Source: Candidatus Blochmannia vicinus (lineage in GTDB: Bacteria > Pseudomonadota > Gammaproteobacteria > Enterobacterales > Enterobacteriaceae). From it: a DNA stretch of 64,000 nucleotides. Within the stretch, counting starts at the first letter, position 1, and each line of letters starts with the position of its first letter. The notes beneath the pieces were generated by a model. It was not told where the DNA came from, made no database searches, and saw only the letters and a list, made by a program, of their open reading frames with translations. The translations under genes were made by a program, and so were the position numbers. The stretch covers positions 1 to 64,000 of the forward strand of contig NZ_CP097763.1 in NCBI RefSeq assembly GCF_023586525.1, given 5' to 3'. Below, piece after piece: positions 53,662-63,890 of the stretch.

Positions 53662-54378
53662 ATGTAACCTACACTATCTATTTCATCAGATAAAAATATC
53701 TAATAGTTTATTTTAGTAATTAAGATAAACTATTATCCACTTTTTACTCTTCTTATACAAAACAACACTATTCTCAACAAAAAATAATTTATTTATCAGT
53801 TTTTATGTATACACTACGCACCATAATAACAATTAGTATTCTTTATCTAAAAATTCACATTTTCCTTATAAAAAAGATAATTTTTAAATAAAGACGTAAA
53901 TCAAAATATAAAACGATACATATTTTTATATGTAAATAATTCAAATTATCTTACTACGCATTCATTAAATAACAAACAACATGTCAACACATAAAAACTT
54001 TATGCCACTACATTAAGTAATACACGCTTATATCGCCAATCAATAACATAATATATAGAATTACCACGTGCGATTAAGATTGAATTTGATACCTTATGTG
54101 TATAAATATATATAGTCAAACAAGATATGTTATTACAAATACGCTAGATCATAAATTTTATATAATTTCTATTATACAACGATCATATTTAACTGATTAC
54201 TAAAAGTAAAGTTACAATTTTTAACATAATCTTAATATGTAAGATACACAAAATTTTTTATTAACTTAAGGAATAAGATTTTACTTATACGTATCGCATC
54301 TGCTTTCAACCTTTATATTTTGTTTAATAATTTTTATAATTATTAAACAAAATATAAATTTTTATTAATTAATACATA
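53662..54378. other. Spacer serS/lolA; ancestral rarA site is empty
   Basis: 717 bp with no gene. E. coli has rarA (about 1.3 kb) here; no AAA+ motif remnant is readable. Its right end holds the 54312-54358 hairpin. Confidence 0.5.
54312..54358 (-). terminator. Perfect 21-bp-arm hairpin after lolA
   Basis: Arms 54312-54332 and 54338-54358 are exact reverse complements over 21 bp, loop TTTAT, starting 20 bp past the lolA stop on the minus strand. The stem is nearly all A/T. Likely a transcription end or 3' stabiliser of the ftsK-lolA transcript; no downstream T tract. Confidence 0.55.
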
Positions 54379-54996
54379 TTATTCTCTTTGTTCGTCTAGT
54401 TGAATATCTTCAGAAAAATTAAAAGAAAAATTCTTTATATCGATTGTATTATTATTTTGATCTAATAAATAATAATCTACATATTGATCTTTTTTCTCAA
54501 AAATACTAAACTGTTCAATTGTACCACAGTCAGTTATTTTAACTCTACATTCTTGTAAATTACAATTATCGCGGATCGGTATCAAATAAAAAAAATCTCC
54601 TCTCTGAATAACATTATAATTGTCCCATTTATGTATATTGTTATCAGAAAATAACATAAAAAAAATATTATCAGAAAAATTTTGTAACCAATACGCAGTA
54701 ACTTGTTTAATAAAAGGAACATAAAACCAAAGTGTTTTTCCGTCAGAAATTAAAAAATTTTCTTCAGGAGATATCATATGCCAATTAAATAGGTTAGGTC
54801 GCTTTATCCATAGTTCTCCATAACCCTCCAATAATATGTTGTCGTTAGCATTAATAACTTTTTGAGTAAACCGTGCATAAAAATAATTTATTTTTTTAAG
54901 GCGATCTCGTAATGTAATAACAGATGTATCATCAGATATTGCTGAAATAATTATAACAACACTGAAAAAAACAGCATACATTACTTTGTTAATCAT
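54379..54996 (-). CDS. lolA: LolA, periplasmic lipoprotein carrier
   Basis: 205 aa from the ATG at 54996 (E. coli 203). A TTG two codons upstream is unnecessary. Signal peptide about 1-20 (ending IIISAIS), then LRDRLKKINYFYARFTQKV, GELWIKRPNLFNWHM, ISDGKTLWFYVPFIKQVTAY and a C-terminal DEQR. It carries lipoproteins from LolCDE to LolB. It follows ftsK on the same strand, as in E. coli. Confidence 0.94.
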   Translation of the reverse strand: MINKVMYAVFFSVVIIISAISDDTSVITLRDRLKKINYFYARFTQKVINANDNILLEGYGELWIKRPNLFNWHMISPEENFLISDGKTLWFYVPFIKQVTAYWLQNFSDNIFFMLFSDNNIHKWDNYNVIQRGDFFYLIPIRDNCNLQECRVKITDCGTIEQFSIFEKKDQYVDYYLLDQNNNTIDIKNFSFNFSEDIQLDEQRE

Positions 54997-55130
54997 TCTC
55001 AATTAATTAAATGTCCATAATTAATATACACCACATATATTAAAACTATAACGAAAATATGTAATATGGTTATTGTACTTATATAACAATTCTACATGTG
55101 TAACAACACGATCTTTTAGCATATCAAATA

Positions 55131-57560
55131 TCATAAATTAGCCGTTTGGTTTTTCCAAAAATTAGCTACCGCGTATATTTCTTGATCTTCTATAAATGCG
55201 CCATGCACTCGAGTAGATGTAGAAGAATTAGGCCCCAAATACAACATATCACCTATCCCTAACAGGGATTCTGCTCCAGACTGACCAAGAATAGTATGAG
55301 AATCTATTTTGCTTGACACAGTAAAAGCTATACGTGCTGGAATATTTGCTTTAATTAATCCAGTAATCACATCTACTGACGGCCTTTGTGTTGCTAATAT
55401 TACATGAATTCCAGCAGCACGAGCTTTTTGCGTCAAACGAACTACTAACCCCTCTACCTTTTTTGTCGTTGCTATTAAATCTGAAAATTCATCTATAATA
55501 ATTACAATATAAGGTAATTTTTCCAAAACATCAGGAAAAGTTACTATCTTTTCATTAATAAATTTGCTTACAGTGTCGTGTTTAATATATTTTTTAGAAT
55601 AAAACTGCTCTACACGTCTATTATAATTTTCTAAATTCCGTACACCAAGCGCAGCCATCAGCTTATAACGACGTTCCATTTCTTTTATACACCATTGTAA
55701 TGCTTCATAAACTTCTTTCGTATCAGTAATAACCTGTTTTAAAAGATGAGGAATACCTGAATATATGGATAATTCTAAAATTTTAGGATCAATCATAATA
55801 AAACATACTTCTTCCGGCATTGCCTTATATAAAATACTAACAATCATAGCATTAATTCCCACAGATTTACCTGATCCAGTAGTTCCGGCAACTAATAAAT
55901 GAGGCATAGATTTCAAATCCACGATCATAGGGTACCCAGATATATCTTTACCCAAAACTAATGGTAATAAAGTGTCAGTATTCCTAAATTGTTCTGAACT
56001 TATTATATCCCCTAAATATACTATACTGCGCTTTTTATTAGGGATTTCTAATCCAACATATGGAGTACCAGGAATTACCTCTACCACCCTAACCGATGCT
56101 GTATATAAAACACGTGCTAAATCACGTGACAAATTAACAATTCTTGCAGATTTTATACCTGGTGATAAATTTAACTCAAATCGAGTAATTACTGGACCAG
56201 GAATAATATTCGCTACATTTGCTGTAATATGGTATTCTGCTAGCTTAGATTCTAATAACTGAGAAATTTTTTTTAATTCCAATAAACTATTTATATTTTT
56301 TTTTGATTTAGATGTAGTTAACAAATTTATATCTGGAAGCATAGTAGGGACCCGCTTATCGTAAGATAATTTTCTCCGTACCATTGGCGCTCTTGTATAC
56401 TCAAATAAAGACACATGTCGCTCTGTATCTTTATTAATAAACTTAGGTGTTTGTATATTCTGATTACTTTTTATATCTACACGTACCATATCTAAATCTT
56501 GTTCCAATACTACATTATTTTTTTGTTCTCTGTCTTCAATAGCAGACATTTTAAAATTGTTTAAAATTTGATTACCATACTTACTAATTCTTACAGAGCA
56601 ACTTTTTCGTGCAAAAAAAATGCCATTCATATATTTTTTTATATAGTATTTATAATTTATTTTATTTATACATAATTTAAAGCAAGATGATAGATTCTCG
56701 ATAAAATTGAAATTTTTAATAAATATTTTAATTAATGCAATACAATTTTTTTTGAAAAAATTGTTTTTTAAAACAGAATCAAATTGTTTAACAGATCTAT
56801 CAATGTTTTCCGATACATTAGGGATAATATGTATATTTAATAAATTATTTTCTGATTTTTTTTTAAAAAAATTAGGTTCTTGTATAGAAAAAACTGACGG
56901 GCATATACGCTTCTTAATACATAATTGTTGATAATTACATTTTTGTATATATTTTTTATCATAACAAACTAATATTCTTAAATAAGCTGTAAAAAGAGAT
57001 AATTGATTTTTAATAGTTTTTACAATCATCTTAAAAATTTGATTAAAAAAAACTTTAATGTCAATAATTCCAACCAAAAAAAGCAAAATAACACCAATAT
57101 GATAAGTTATTTTTTTGTAAGATAAAATAAAATTACATACCATACTTCCTACTATCCCTCCAGAAGAAAAATAAAAAAGATCATTAACAATTAAATGAGT
57201 TAATCCACAACATACACATAATAATATTAATATCCCTATTAATTTAAAAAAAAACTCAAAAATAGTAACCCAAATCTCCTGTGTATAAATTTTCCAAATA
57301 TAAAATAATATAAAAAATGGGATCATATAAGCCGGAGCGCCAAAAACAAAAAATAAAAAATCAGAAAGTCTTGCTCCTAATACACCTCCAAGATTATGTA
57401 TTGATCCGTCCCATATAGTTTGTAACCATCCAGGGTCTGCAGGATCAAAACTAATTAATATAACAATTAGATATAATAAAATTATGCTTATACTAACAAA
57501 TATAAAATTAATCACTAAAATATCTCTTTTTTTATTTAAATATCCACTAATATATATCAA
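55131..57560 (-). CDS. ftsK: FtsK DNA translocase, lacking the C-terminal gamma domain
   Basis: 809 aa against 1329 in E. coli. The N-terminal membrane domain (about 15-175, four to five hydrophobic segments) holds the divisome function. The linker is short and basic/Asn-rich (about 200-400) instead of the long Pro/Gln region. The motor follows: Walker A GTTGSGKS (559-566), Walker B YIVIIIDEFSDL, VRLTQKARAAGIHVILATQR and NIPARIAFTVSSKIDSHTIL. The protein ends ATVANFWK-like AVANFWKNQTANL, exactly where E. coli continues into the gamma winged helix. It starts with TTG (57560) or GTG at codon 16; no ATG and no clear ribosome site. Confidence 0.93.
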   Translation of the reverse strand: MIYISGYLNKKRDILVINFIFVSISIILLYLIVILISFDPADPGWLQTIWDGSIHNLGGVLGARLSDFLFFVFGAPAYMIPFFILFYIWKIYTQEIWVTIFEFFFKLIGILILLCVCCGLTHLIVNDLFYFSSGGIVGSMVCNFILSYKKITYHIGVILLFLVGIIDIKVFFNQIFKMIVKTIKNQLSLFTAYLRILVCYDKKYIQKCNYQQLCIKKRICPSVFSIQEPNFFKKKSENNLLNIHIIPNVSENIDRSVKQFDSVLKNNFFKKNCIALIKIFIKNFNFIENLSSCFKLCINKINYKYYIKKYMNGIFFARKSCSVRISKYGNQILNNFKMSAIEDREQKNNVVLEQDLDMVRVDIKSNQNIQTPKFINKDTERHVSLFEYTRAPMVRRKLSYDKRVPTMLPDINLLTTSKSKKNINSLLELKKISQLLESKLAEYHITANVANIIPGPVITRFELNLSPGIKSARIVNLSRDLARVLYTASVRVVEVIPGTPYVGLEIPNKKRSIVYLGDIISSEQFRNTDTLLPLVLGKDISGYPMIVDLKSMPHLLVAGTTGSGKSVGINAMIVSILYKAMPEEVCFIMIDPKILELSIYSGIPHLLKQVITDTKEVYEALQWCIKEMERRYKLMAALGVRNLENYNRRVEQFYSKKYIKHDTVSKFINEKIVTFPDVLEKLPYIVIIIDEFSDLIATTKKVEGLVVRLTQKARAAGIHVILATQRPSVDVITGLIKANIPARIAFTVSSKIDSHTILGQSGAESLLGIGDMLYLGPNSSTSTRVHGAFIEDQEIYAVANFWKNQTANL

Positions 57561-58965
<1,405 letters not shown>

Positions 58966-59243
58966 CTTAAAGAAATAATAATTAATAAAAAAAAATAATA
59001 ATACAACTACTTATTAAAGTATAAATAAAATAAATCATATTATTTTTATTGTTTATCATTAAAATACTGTCACTATAACAAACAATCATAGTAATAATTC
59101 CATTATCAAAGAAGATTACATTATAAAAATAACTATTTTTATAATTTTTAAAATATCAAATCTCAATCGACGCATACTACTTGATTAGCTGATATCTTAT
59201 GATAAAATTTTTAGATTATCATTTAATTCTATAGAAGAACCTA

Positions 59244-59462
59244 ATGACAAAAGAAGATAATTTCGAAATGCATGGTGTCGTATTAGATACTTTACCTAAT
59301 ACAATGTTTCGCGTAGAACTAGAAAACGGGCATACTATCATAGCACATATTTCTGGAAAAATAAGAAAAAATTACATTCGAATCCTAACAGGAGACAAAG
59401 TAACTGTTGAACTTACACCATATGATTTAAGTAAAGGAAGAATTATTTTTCGTAGCAGATAA
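59244..59462 (+). CDS. infA: Translation initiation factor IF-1
   Basis: 72 aa, same length as E. coli IF-1 and nearly identical: [40 protein letters not shown] and [15 protein letters not shown] single OB fold that occupies the 30S A site during initiation. It is convergent with the copper-receptor gene, with a perfect palindrome between them. Confidence 0.97.
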   Translation: MTKEDNFEMHGVVLDTLPNTMFRVELENGHTIIAHISGKIRKNYIRILTGDKVTVELTPYDLSKGRIIFRSR

Positions 59463-59485
59463 TAACATTTAAAAATTTAATGCCT

Positions 59486-59541
59486 TTACATGCGTATTTA
59501 TAAAATCATGCTAGCATGATTTTATAAATACGCATGTAAAT
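59486..59541. terminator. Perfect 56-bp palindrome between convergent infA and the receptor gene
   Basis: Arms 59486-59513 and 59514-59541 are exact reverse complements over 28 bp, with no spacer (centre GCTAGC). It starts 23 bp after infA and ends 65 bp before the receptor stop. The likely role is a bidirectional terminator. Perfect symmetry without a loop is unusual. Confidence 0.75.
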
Positions 59542-59606
59542 TTTAAACATAGACTAATTTTAAAAACTTTTTAAATATAAATCAAATTTCTTCTTGCCTT
59601 TTTTAT

Positions 59607-61772
59607 TTATAGCACTATCCCCAATTTAATCCACCAAATGCGTCCTGGTTCATACATTAACGTTCCAGTAGGATATCCAAGGCGTTTATGCATATATAAA
59701 TTAAAATATTCCCTATAATTATGATTCAACAAATTATCCACACCAATACTAAATTTATAAAATTGAGAGTTAGTCCATGCTAAATGTGTAGATAATATTC
59801 CAAACCCTGAAGTATTATAATTCTCACGCGCATGCAATAACGTATTCTTATAAGTAACAGGGGCTGGAGAAATAAATAAATTATTAGATTGTGGAAATGC
59901 AAATCTCCACAAAGCAGTGATGCTGTAACATCCTTTTATCCATTGACATATTACTTTACCTTCCAATGGAGGAATTTTAGGTAAAGAACAATTATTATCT
60001 GCATTTATACCCCAAGACCATGACATATTACTTTCAGCCCGCCAATAATCATTAAATTGATAATTTAATCCTATTTCAGTTCCACATATTTTAGCATTAA
60101 TATTTTCTGTATGATTAATACCACCATTATATGGTATGTAATCATTGTAATAACCACATAAAATAAAATCTCTAATATATCCAGCATAAGACGATATCCA
60201 TCCATTTGTTTGTAGATGTTGAAAATTAGCTCCTATATCTATCTGAACGACCTTCTCAGGTTTTAGTTCTAAAACATTTTCTATACTGCTATTAATATTC
60301 TGACTAAATCTATTAGAAAATAACTCCCAATAATCAGGAAAACGAAAACTTGTTCCAACACCTACATAATATGATAACAATGGATTAACATTGTCCTCAT
60401 AGCGTAAAAATCCCGCAGGATATATAATACTATACCGTTTATATTTAGAAAAATTATTAAAATTAACTACACTGTATTCCAGTCGCGTACCTCCAATAAA
60501 TCTTTTACTTGATAATGAATTCGCAATTAATTCAGTAAATATACCAATATCTTGGGAAACAATATCTTTCTCCCAATTAAAACAAGATTGTACGTGTTCT
60601 CTGTGTTTGTTAACTTGCACATCTGCTCCGCTATAACATTTGATGTTATCCCATTGTGTTGTCGCAACACCTCGCGCACCCCATATTAATCGATCAACAT
60701 TGTTTTCAATATCATTATTAAATCCACAACAATTTTTACAAGATAATCCTGTAACATACGGTAAAGTATCAGCCATAATATGGCTTACATAATTATGCCA
60801 AGCTTGCAACTCAATTTTATCTAATTTTTTAATTATGTCTGTAGTTTCTACTTTTATTCCATAACTTTCTCTAGCAAAACATAATCCATCCATAGATCTA
60901 ACAGCATAATTTGCATTACCGTTACCTTGCCCTAAACTAATCTCTAAATGTATGTCTTCTCTTAAATTTAAAGACAAAATGGCATCAGCGTTCCATTTAT
61001 ACCATGCAGAATGTACTCTATGTTTATGGCCATCATAATAATCATCTGACTGAGAAAGATTACCTATTAATCTAAGATATCCATATTTACTTCCTATAAT
61101 ACTGTCTATATTTCTATCTACTTTATTATTTGCTCCAATCATTAAATTACTGCGCAATTGAACTTTTGATTTATCAAAACAAGGATTATATCGTTCAAAT
61201 TGTAATGTAGCTCCAGATGCTACAGGACCCCATAACACTGTCTGCGGGCCTTTAATAACATTTAAAATATCAAAAGTTTCTGGAGAAATATAAGCGCTAA
61301 TAGGATCCATATGAGAAAAACAAGCACCAAGTATTTCTCCGTTATCCATTAAAATACGTATCCGAGATCCAAACATCCCACGAAAAACTGGTTCGTTATT
61401 AACTCCTCCGTTACGAATAGCAGTAAACCCTGAAATATTTTTCAAATAATCAGCTGCATCAGTTACATATAATGATTGCAATGATCTTGTAGGAGAAGCA
61501 GTAAAAACCAATGGAGAATTTTTTAATGAAATGATAGTCATTATATCATCACGTATTTTTACCTGATGATATAATGTTGGCGATCTTTGTATATCATCAG
61601 ATACTGACATTAAGGTGTCTTTAGATCTATTTCCAATAGACATATCATTCAAATTAGCTTGAGAGTTATTAAGAGTAATCATGATTAAATCAAAACATAT
61701 CAAAAATAACATTTTATAAATTAATGTTCTAAAACTATATAAAAATGTGTCATACATCATATATACGCTCAT
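59607..61772 (-). CDS. TonB-dependent outer-membrane receptor, OprC/NosA copper-receptor type
   Basis: 721 aa. Hydrophobic leader at ~17-34 (start may be the ATG at codon 5, 6 or 21). A plug domain follows: DAADYLKNISGFTAIRNGG, EPVFRGMFGSRIRILMDNGE and AYISPETFDILNVIKGPQTV, then LWGPVASGATLQFER. The order and wording are those of the OprC TonB-copper receptor family. The four copper ligands of Pseudomonas OprC (C143, M147, H323, M325, from memory) have counterparts C151-FSH-M155 and H331-I-M333 at identical spacing. A ~500-residue beta-barrel ends in ...YEPGRIWWIKLGIVL, an outer-membrane C-terminus (aromatic/hydrophobic). The TonB box is not certain. It is divergent from a membrane regulator. 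Confidence 0.85.
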   Translation of the reverse strand: MSVYMMYDTFLYSFRTLIYKMLFLICFDLIMITLNNSQANLNDMSIGNRSKDTLMSVSDDIQRSPTLYHQVKIRDDIMTIISLKNSPLVFTASPTRSLQSLYVTDAADYLKNISGFTAIRNGGVNNEPVFRGMFGSRIRILMDNGEILGACFSHMDPISAYISPETFDILNVIKGPQTVLWGPVASGATLQFERYNPCFDKSKVQLRSNLMIGANNKVDRNIDSIIGSKYGYLRLIGNLSQSDDYYDGHKHRVHSAWYKWNADAILSLNLREDIHLEISLGQGNGNANYAVRSMDGLCFARESYGIKVETTDIIKKLDKIELQAWHNYVSHIMADTLPYVTGLSCKNCCGFNNDIENNVDRLIWGARGVATTQWDNIKCYSGADVQVNKHREHVQSCFNWEKDIVSQDIGIFTELIANSLSSKRFIGGTRLEYSVVNFNNFSKYKRYSIIYPAGFLRYEDNVNPLLSYYVGVGTSFRFPDYWELFSNRFSQNINSSIENVLELKPEKVVQIDIGANFQHLQTNGWISSYAGYIRDFILCGYYNDYIPYNGGINHTENINAKICGTEIGLNYQFNDYWRAESNMSWSWGINADNNCSLPKIPPLEGKVICQWIKGCYSITALWRFAFPQSNNLFISPAPVTYKNTLLHARENYNTSGFGILSTHLAWTNSQFYKFSIGVDNLLNHNYREYFNLYMHKRLGYPTGTLMYEPGRIWWIKLGIVL

Positions 61773-62254
61773 AGTTATTAAATGATTCTTAAAAAGACTA
61801 ATATAACAACTAAAATATGCGCGTTAAAACTTAACATTATTCAGTAAAACACCAAGTACATCAATAATACAAAATAATGTCAACTCAAACACATATCTAT
61901 AATCATATCAGTATATTATACTAAATCACTTCAACTATCTTAATACCTAAAAAAAAGAATATTATTTATGAATATAATCATTTAAATTAAAAAATACTAT
62001 TCTAATAGAAATAAAACCTAAATATTTTCTGTGTTACAATCGGTTAAAATTTTTATATATACATATTTGTTTAAATTAATATCAAAATCAATTAAATAAC
62101 TTCTATGTCATCGACATGTATCAAATATAACAATATCACATATATATATTATTATAATAATGTAATATACATTTACTAATGTACTAGATTTTTAGAGTAT
62201 ATTATTATATTATTTAAAAATTAAATTATGAAAATGCCAAAAAATATGATCACG
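61773..62254. other. Left part of divergent spacer between receptor and regulator genes
   Basis: AT-rich with no gene. It must carry the receptor promoter. No classical CueR or CusR box was recognised by eye. The inverted repeat described next bounds it on the right. Confidence 0.4.
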
Positions 62255-62275
62255 TTACTAACATTATGTTAGTAA
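62255..62275. promoter_or_regulatory. 21-bp inverted repeat, candidate operator
   Basis: TTACTAAC-attat-GTTAGTAA: 8-bp perfect arms with a 5-bp centre, 143 bp before the regulator ATG and 482 bp from the receptor start. Symmetry and spacing suit a dimeric winged-helix regulator, although OmpR-type domains more often bind direct repeats. It could also be a hairpin. No similar repeat was noticed elsewhere in the window. Confidence 0.4.
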
Positions 62276-62418
62276 TAGAATTTTAATAATAAAAATACTG
62301 TTTTATAATCTTTATATATATTGATTAAAGAATAAAAAAATGCTATTATTTTAGATTATATGTAAACAGCTGGCATAAACGTTGCTTAATCCATATACAG
62401 TTCATATGGAGTAACTAA

Positions 62419-63054
62419 ATGAAATATGTCATTCAATCAACTATCATATTCGATACTGCAGAATATATTTTAACATCATTAACTGAACCTAACACATCGG
62501 TGAAGTTATCTAATTCTGCAGGACGAGTATTAGAAGAACTTATTAAACAACGAAATATTGATCCCAACACTCCAGTCACTCGGGACCATTTATTTTCAAT
62601 TGTATGGCGAGTTTATGGGCTCGAGCCATCTAACGGAAACTTAAACCAACAAATTAGTTTAATACGAAAAACTATAACCTCTTTTGGGTTAGATCCTTCA
62701 TCTATTATAACTATACCTAAACGAGGTTTAAAACTAAACAACCAGTTAACTATAGAAAAAATAAATGAAGAGACCCCGTGTTTATCTTCTACTCTACATA
62801 AAACCATAGATAAAAACAACAACTTACCATCTTCCGCTTTACTAAATATAAAAACTCATATAAAATATATGACTACTCTCACAACAATAGTCTCAATCTT
62901 ATTCAGTATTGGGTTTTTTTATTTATACACCAAAAAAGACCATATAAAATTATATTGTTGCAAAGAAATAAACTCATGCAATGTTTGTACTTTTCATTCA
63001 GAACCAGGATTAGATTGTAGCGGCTGTGCTATACAATGTACCGAAGTGACATAA
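62419..63054 (+). CDS. ToxR/CadC-like membrane-anchored transcriptional regulator with Cys-rich periplasmic tail
   Basis: 211 aa. N-terminal OmpR/PhoB-type winged helix (about 5-108): VTRDHLFSIVWRVYG, NLNQQISLIRKTITSFG and IITIPKRGLKL, the pattern of ToxR/CadC cytoplasmic domains. A linker (110-147) leads to one membrane helix (about 151-170), then a ~40-residue tail predicted periplasmic, with seven cysteines: C180, C181, C187, C190, C200, C203, C207, including CNVC and CSGC. GGAG lies eight bases before ATG; a small inverted repeat (62391-62409) could mask it. No phosphorylation domain is present. The sensed signal is unknown; redox or metal is an inference from the cysteines and the divergent copper-type receptor. 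Confidence 0.8.
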   Translation: MKYVIQSTIIFDTAEYILTSLTEPNTSVKLSNSAGRVLEELIKQRNIDPNTPVTRDHLFSIVWRVYGLEPSNGNLNQQISLIRKTITSFGLDPSSIITIPKRGLKLNNQLTIEKINEETPCLSSTLHKTIDKNNNLPSSALLNIKTHIKYMTTLTTIVSILFSIGFFYLYTKKDHIKLYCCKEINSCNVCTFHSEPGLDCSGCAIQCTEVT

Positions 63055-63890
63055 TATAATCAGATATAAGATAATTTATAAAAATTTTACTTTTCATTAT
63101 CATGATCTAAAATTATAAGCAGCTCATCACTATATGAATATATATCTAAACCCCACAACATGTTTTAGTAACTATCTTTAACTTTATAACAATTCTACAC
63201 TAATATCTAACCAATATTAACCTAAAAATTAGTAAATATATTTATACATATTCTTTTAATAAAACAACTATTTAATAAAATTTCTATTTATACGTATCAT
63301 AAAAATCAATCAAATTAAATCTAGTCCTCCCTTTTTATTAAAATTTAAAACATCAACATATGATTAATAATCATTCAATTACAACAAAAACATTATTTTT
63401 ATGAAAGATTTTATTTCAAATATTTAATTGAAATTAACTCATCACAAAAGATATATCATAAAATTACAATCTTTATATTTAATATAGATTGCAATTATAT
63501 TAATATTAATTTCTTACCATTAACAATAATATAAATCCCTATATGAATATAATTAGACCATAAATAAAATTAACATATATACATACGATATTAAAATATC
63601 TATCAAAAAATAAATATACTTGTATATAATCTTATTTATCTAACTTAGACACAATTTATTTACATTCATAACAATTTTTAATTAAATAACATATTTAATC
63701 ATTGTTACATTTGTAATACTATTTTATTCTGTAATTTTAAACTAATATATTCCTAACGATCAAACATCATTTAAATTTTTTATTACTTAATATAATAAAT
63801 AATCGCAGAAAAAATATATCAATATATATCTCCAAGTTTATAAAAAATTAATTTAAAAAATAAAATATTAATCTAAAATTAGATCTATAA
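63055..63890. other. Non-coding spacer between the regulator and mltC
   Basis: 836 bp of A/T-dominated sequence on both strands with no frame, tRNA or strong hairpin. The flanking genes converge. In E. coli mltC has nupG and a tRNA-Phe downstream; neither was found here. Confidence 0.5.

Noticed and set aside
55021-55134. 37-codon minus-strand frame after ftsK beginning MIFDMLKDRVV, a possible relic of the gamma domain
   Set aside because: The only resemblance is an F-D spacing near the start; the winged-helix core residues (such as QRxFRIGYNRA) are absent.
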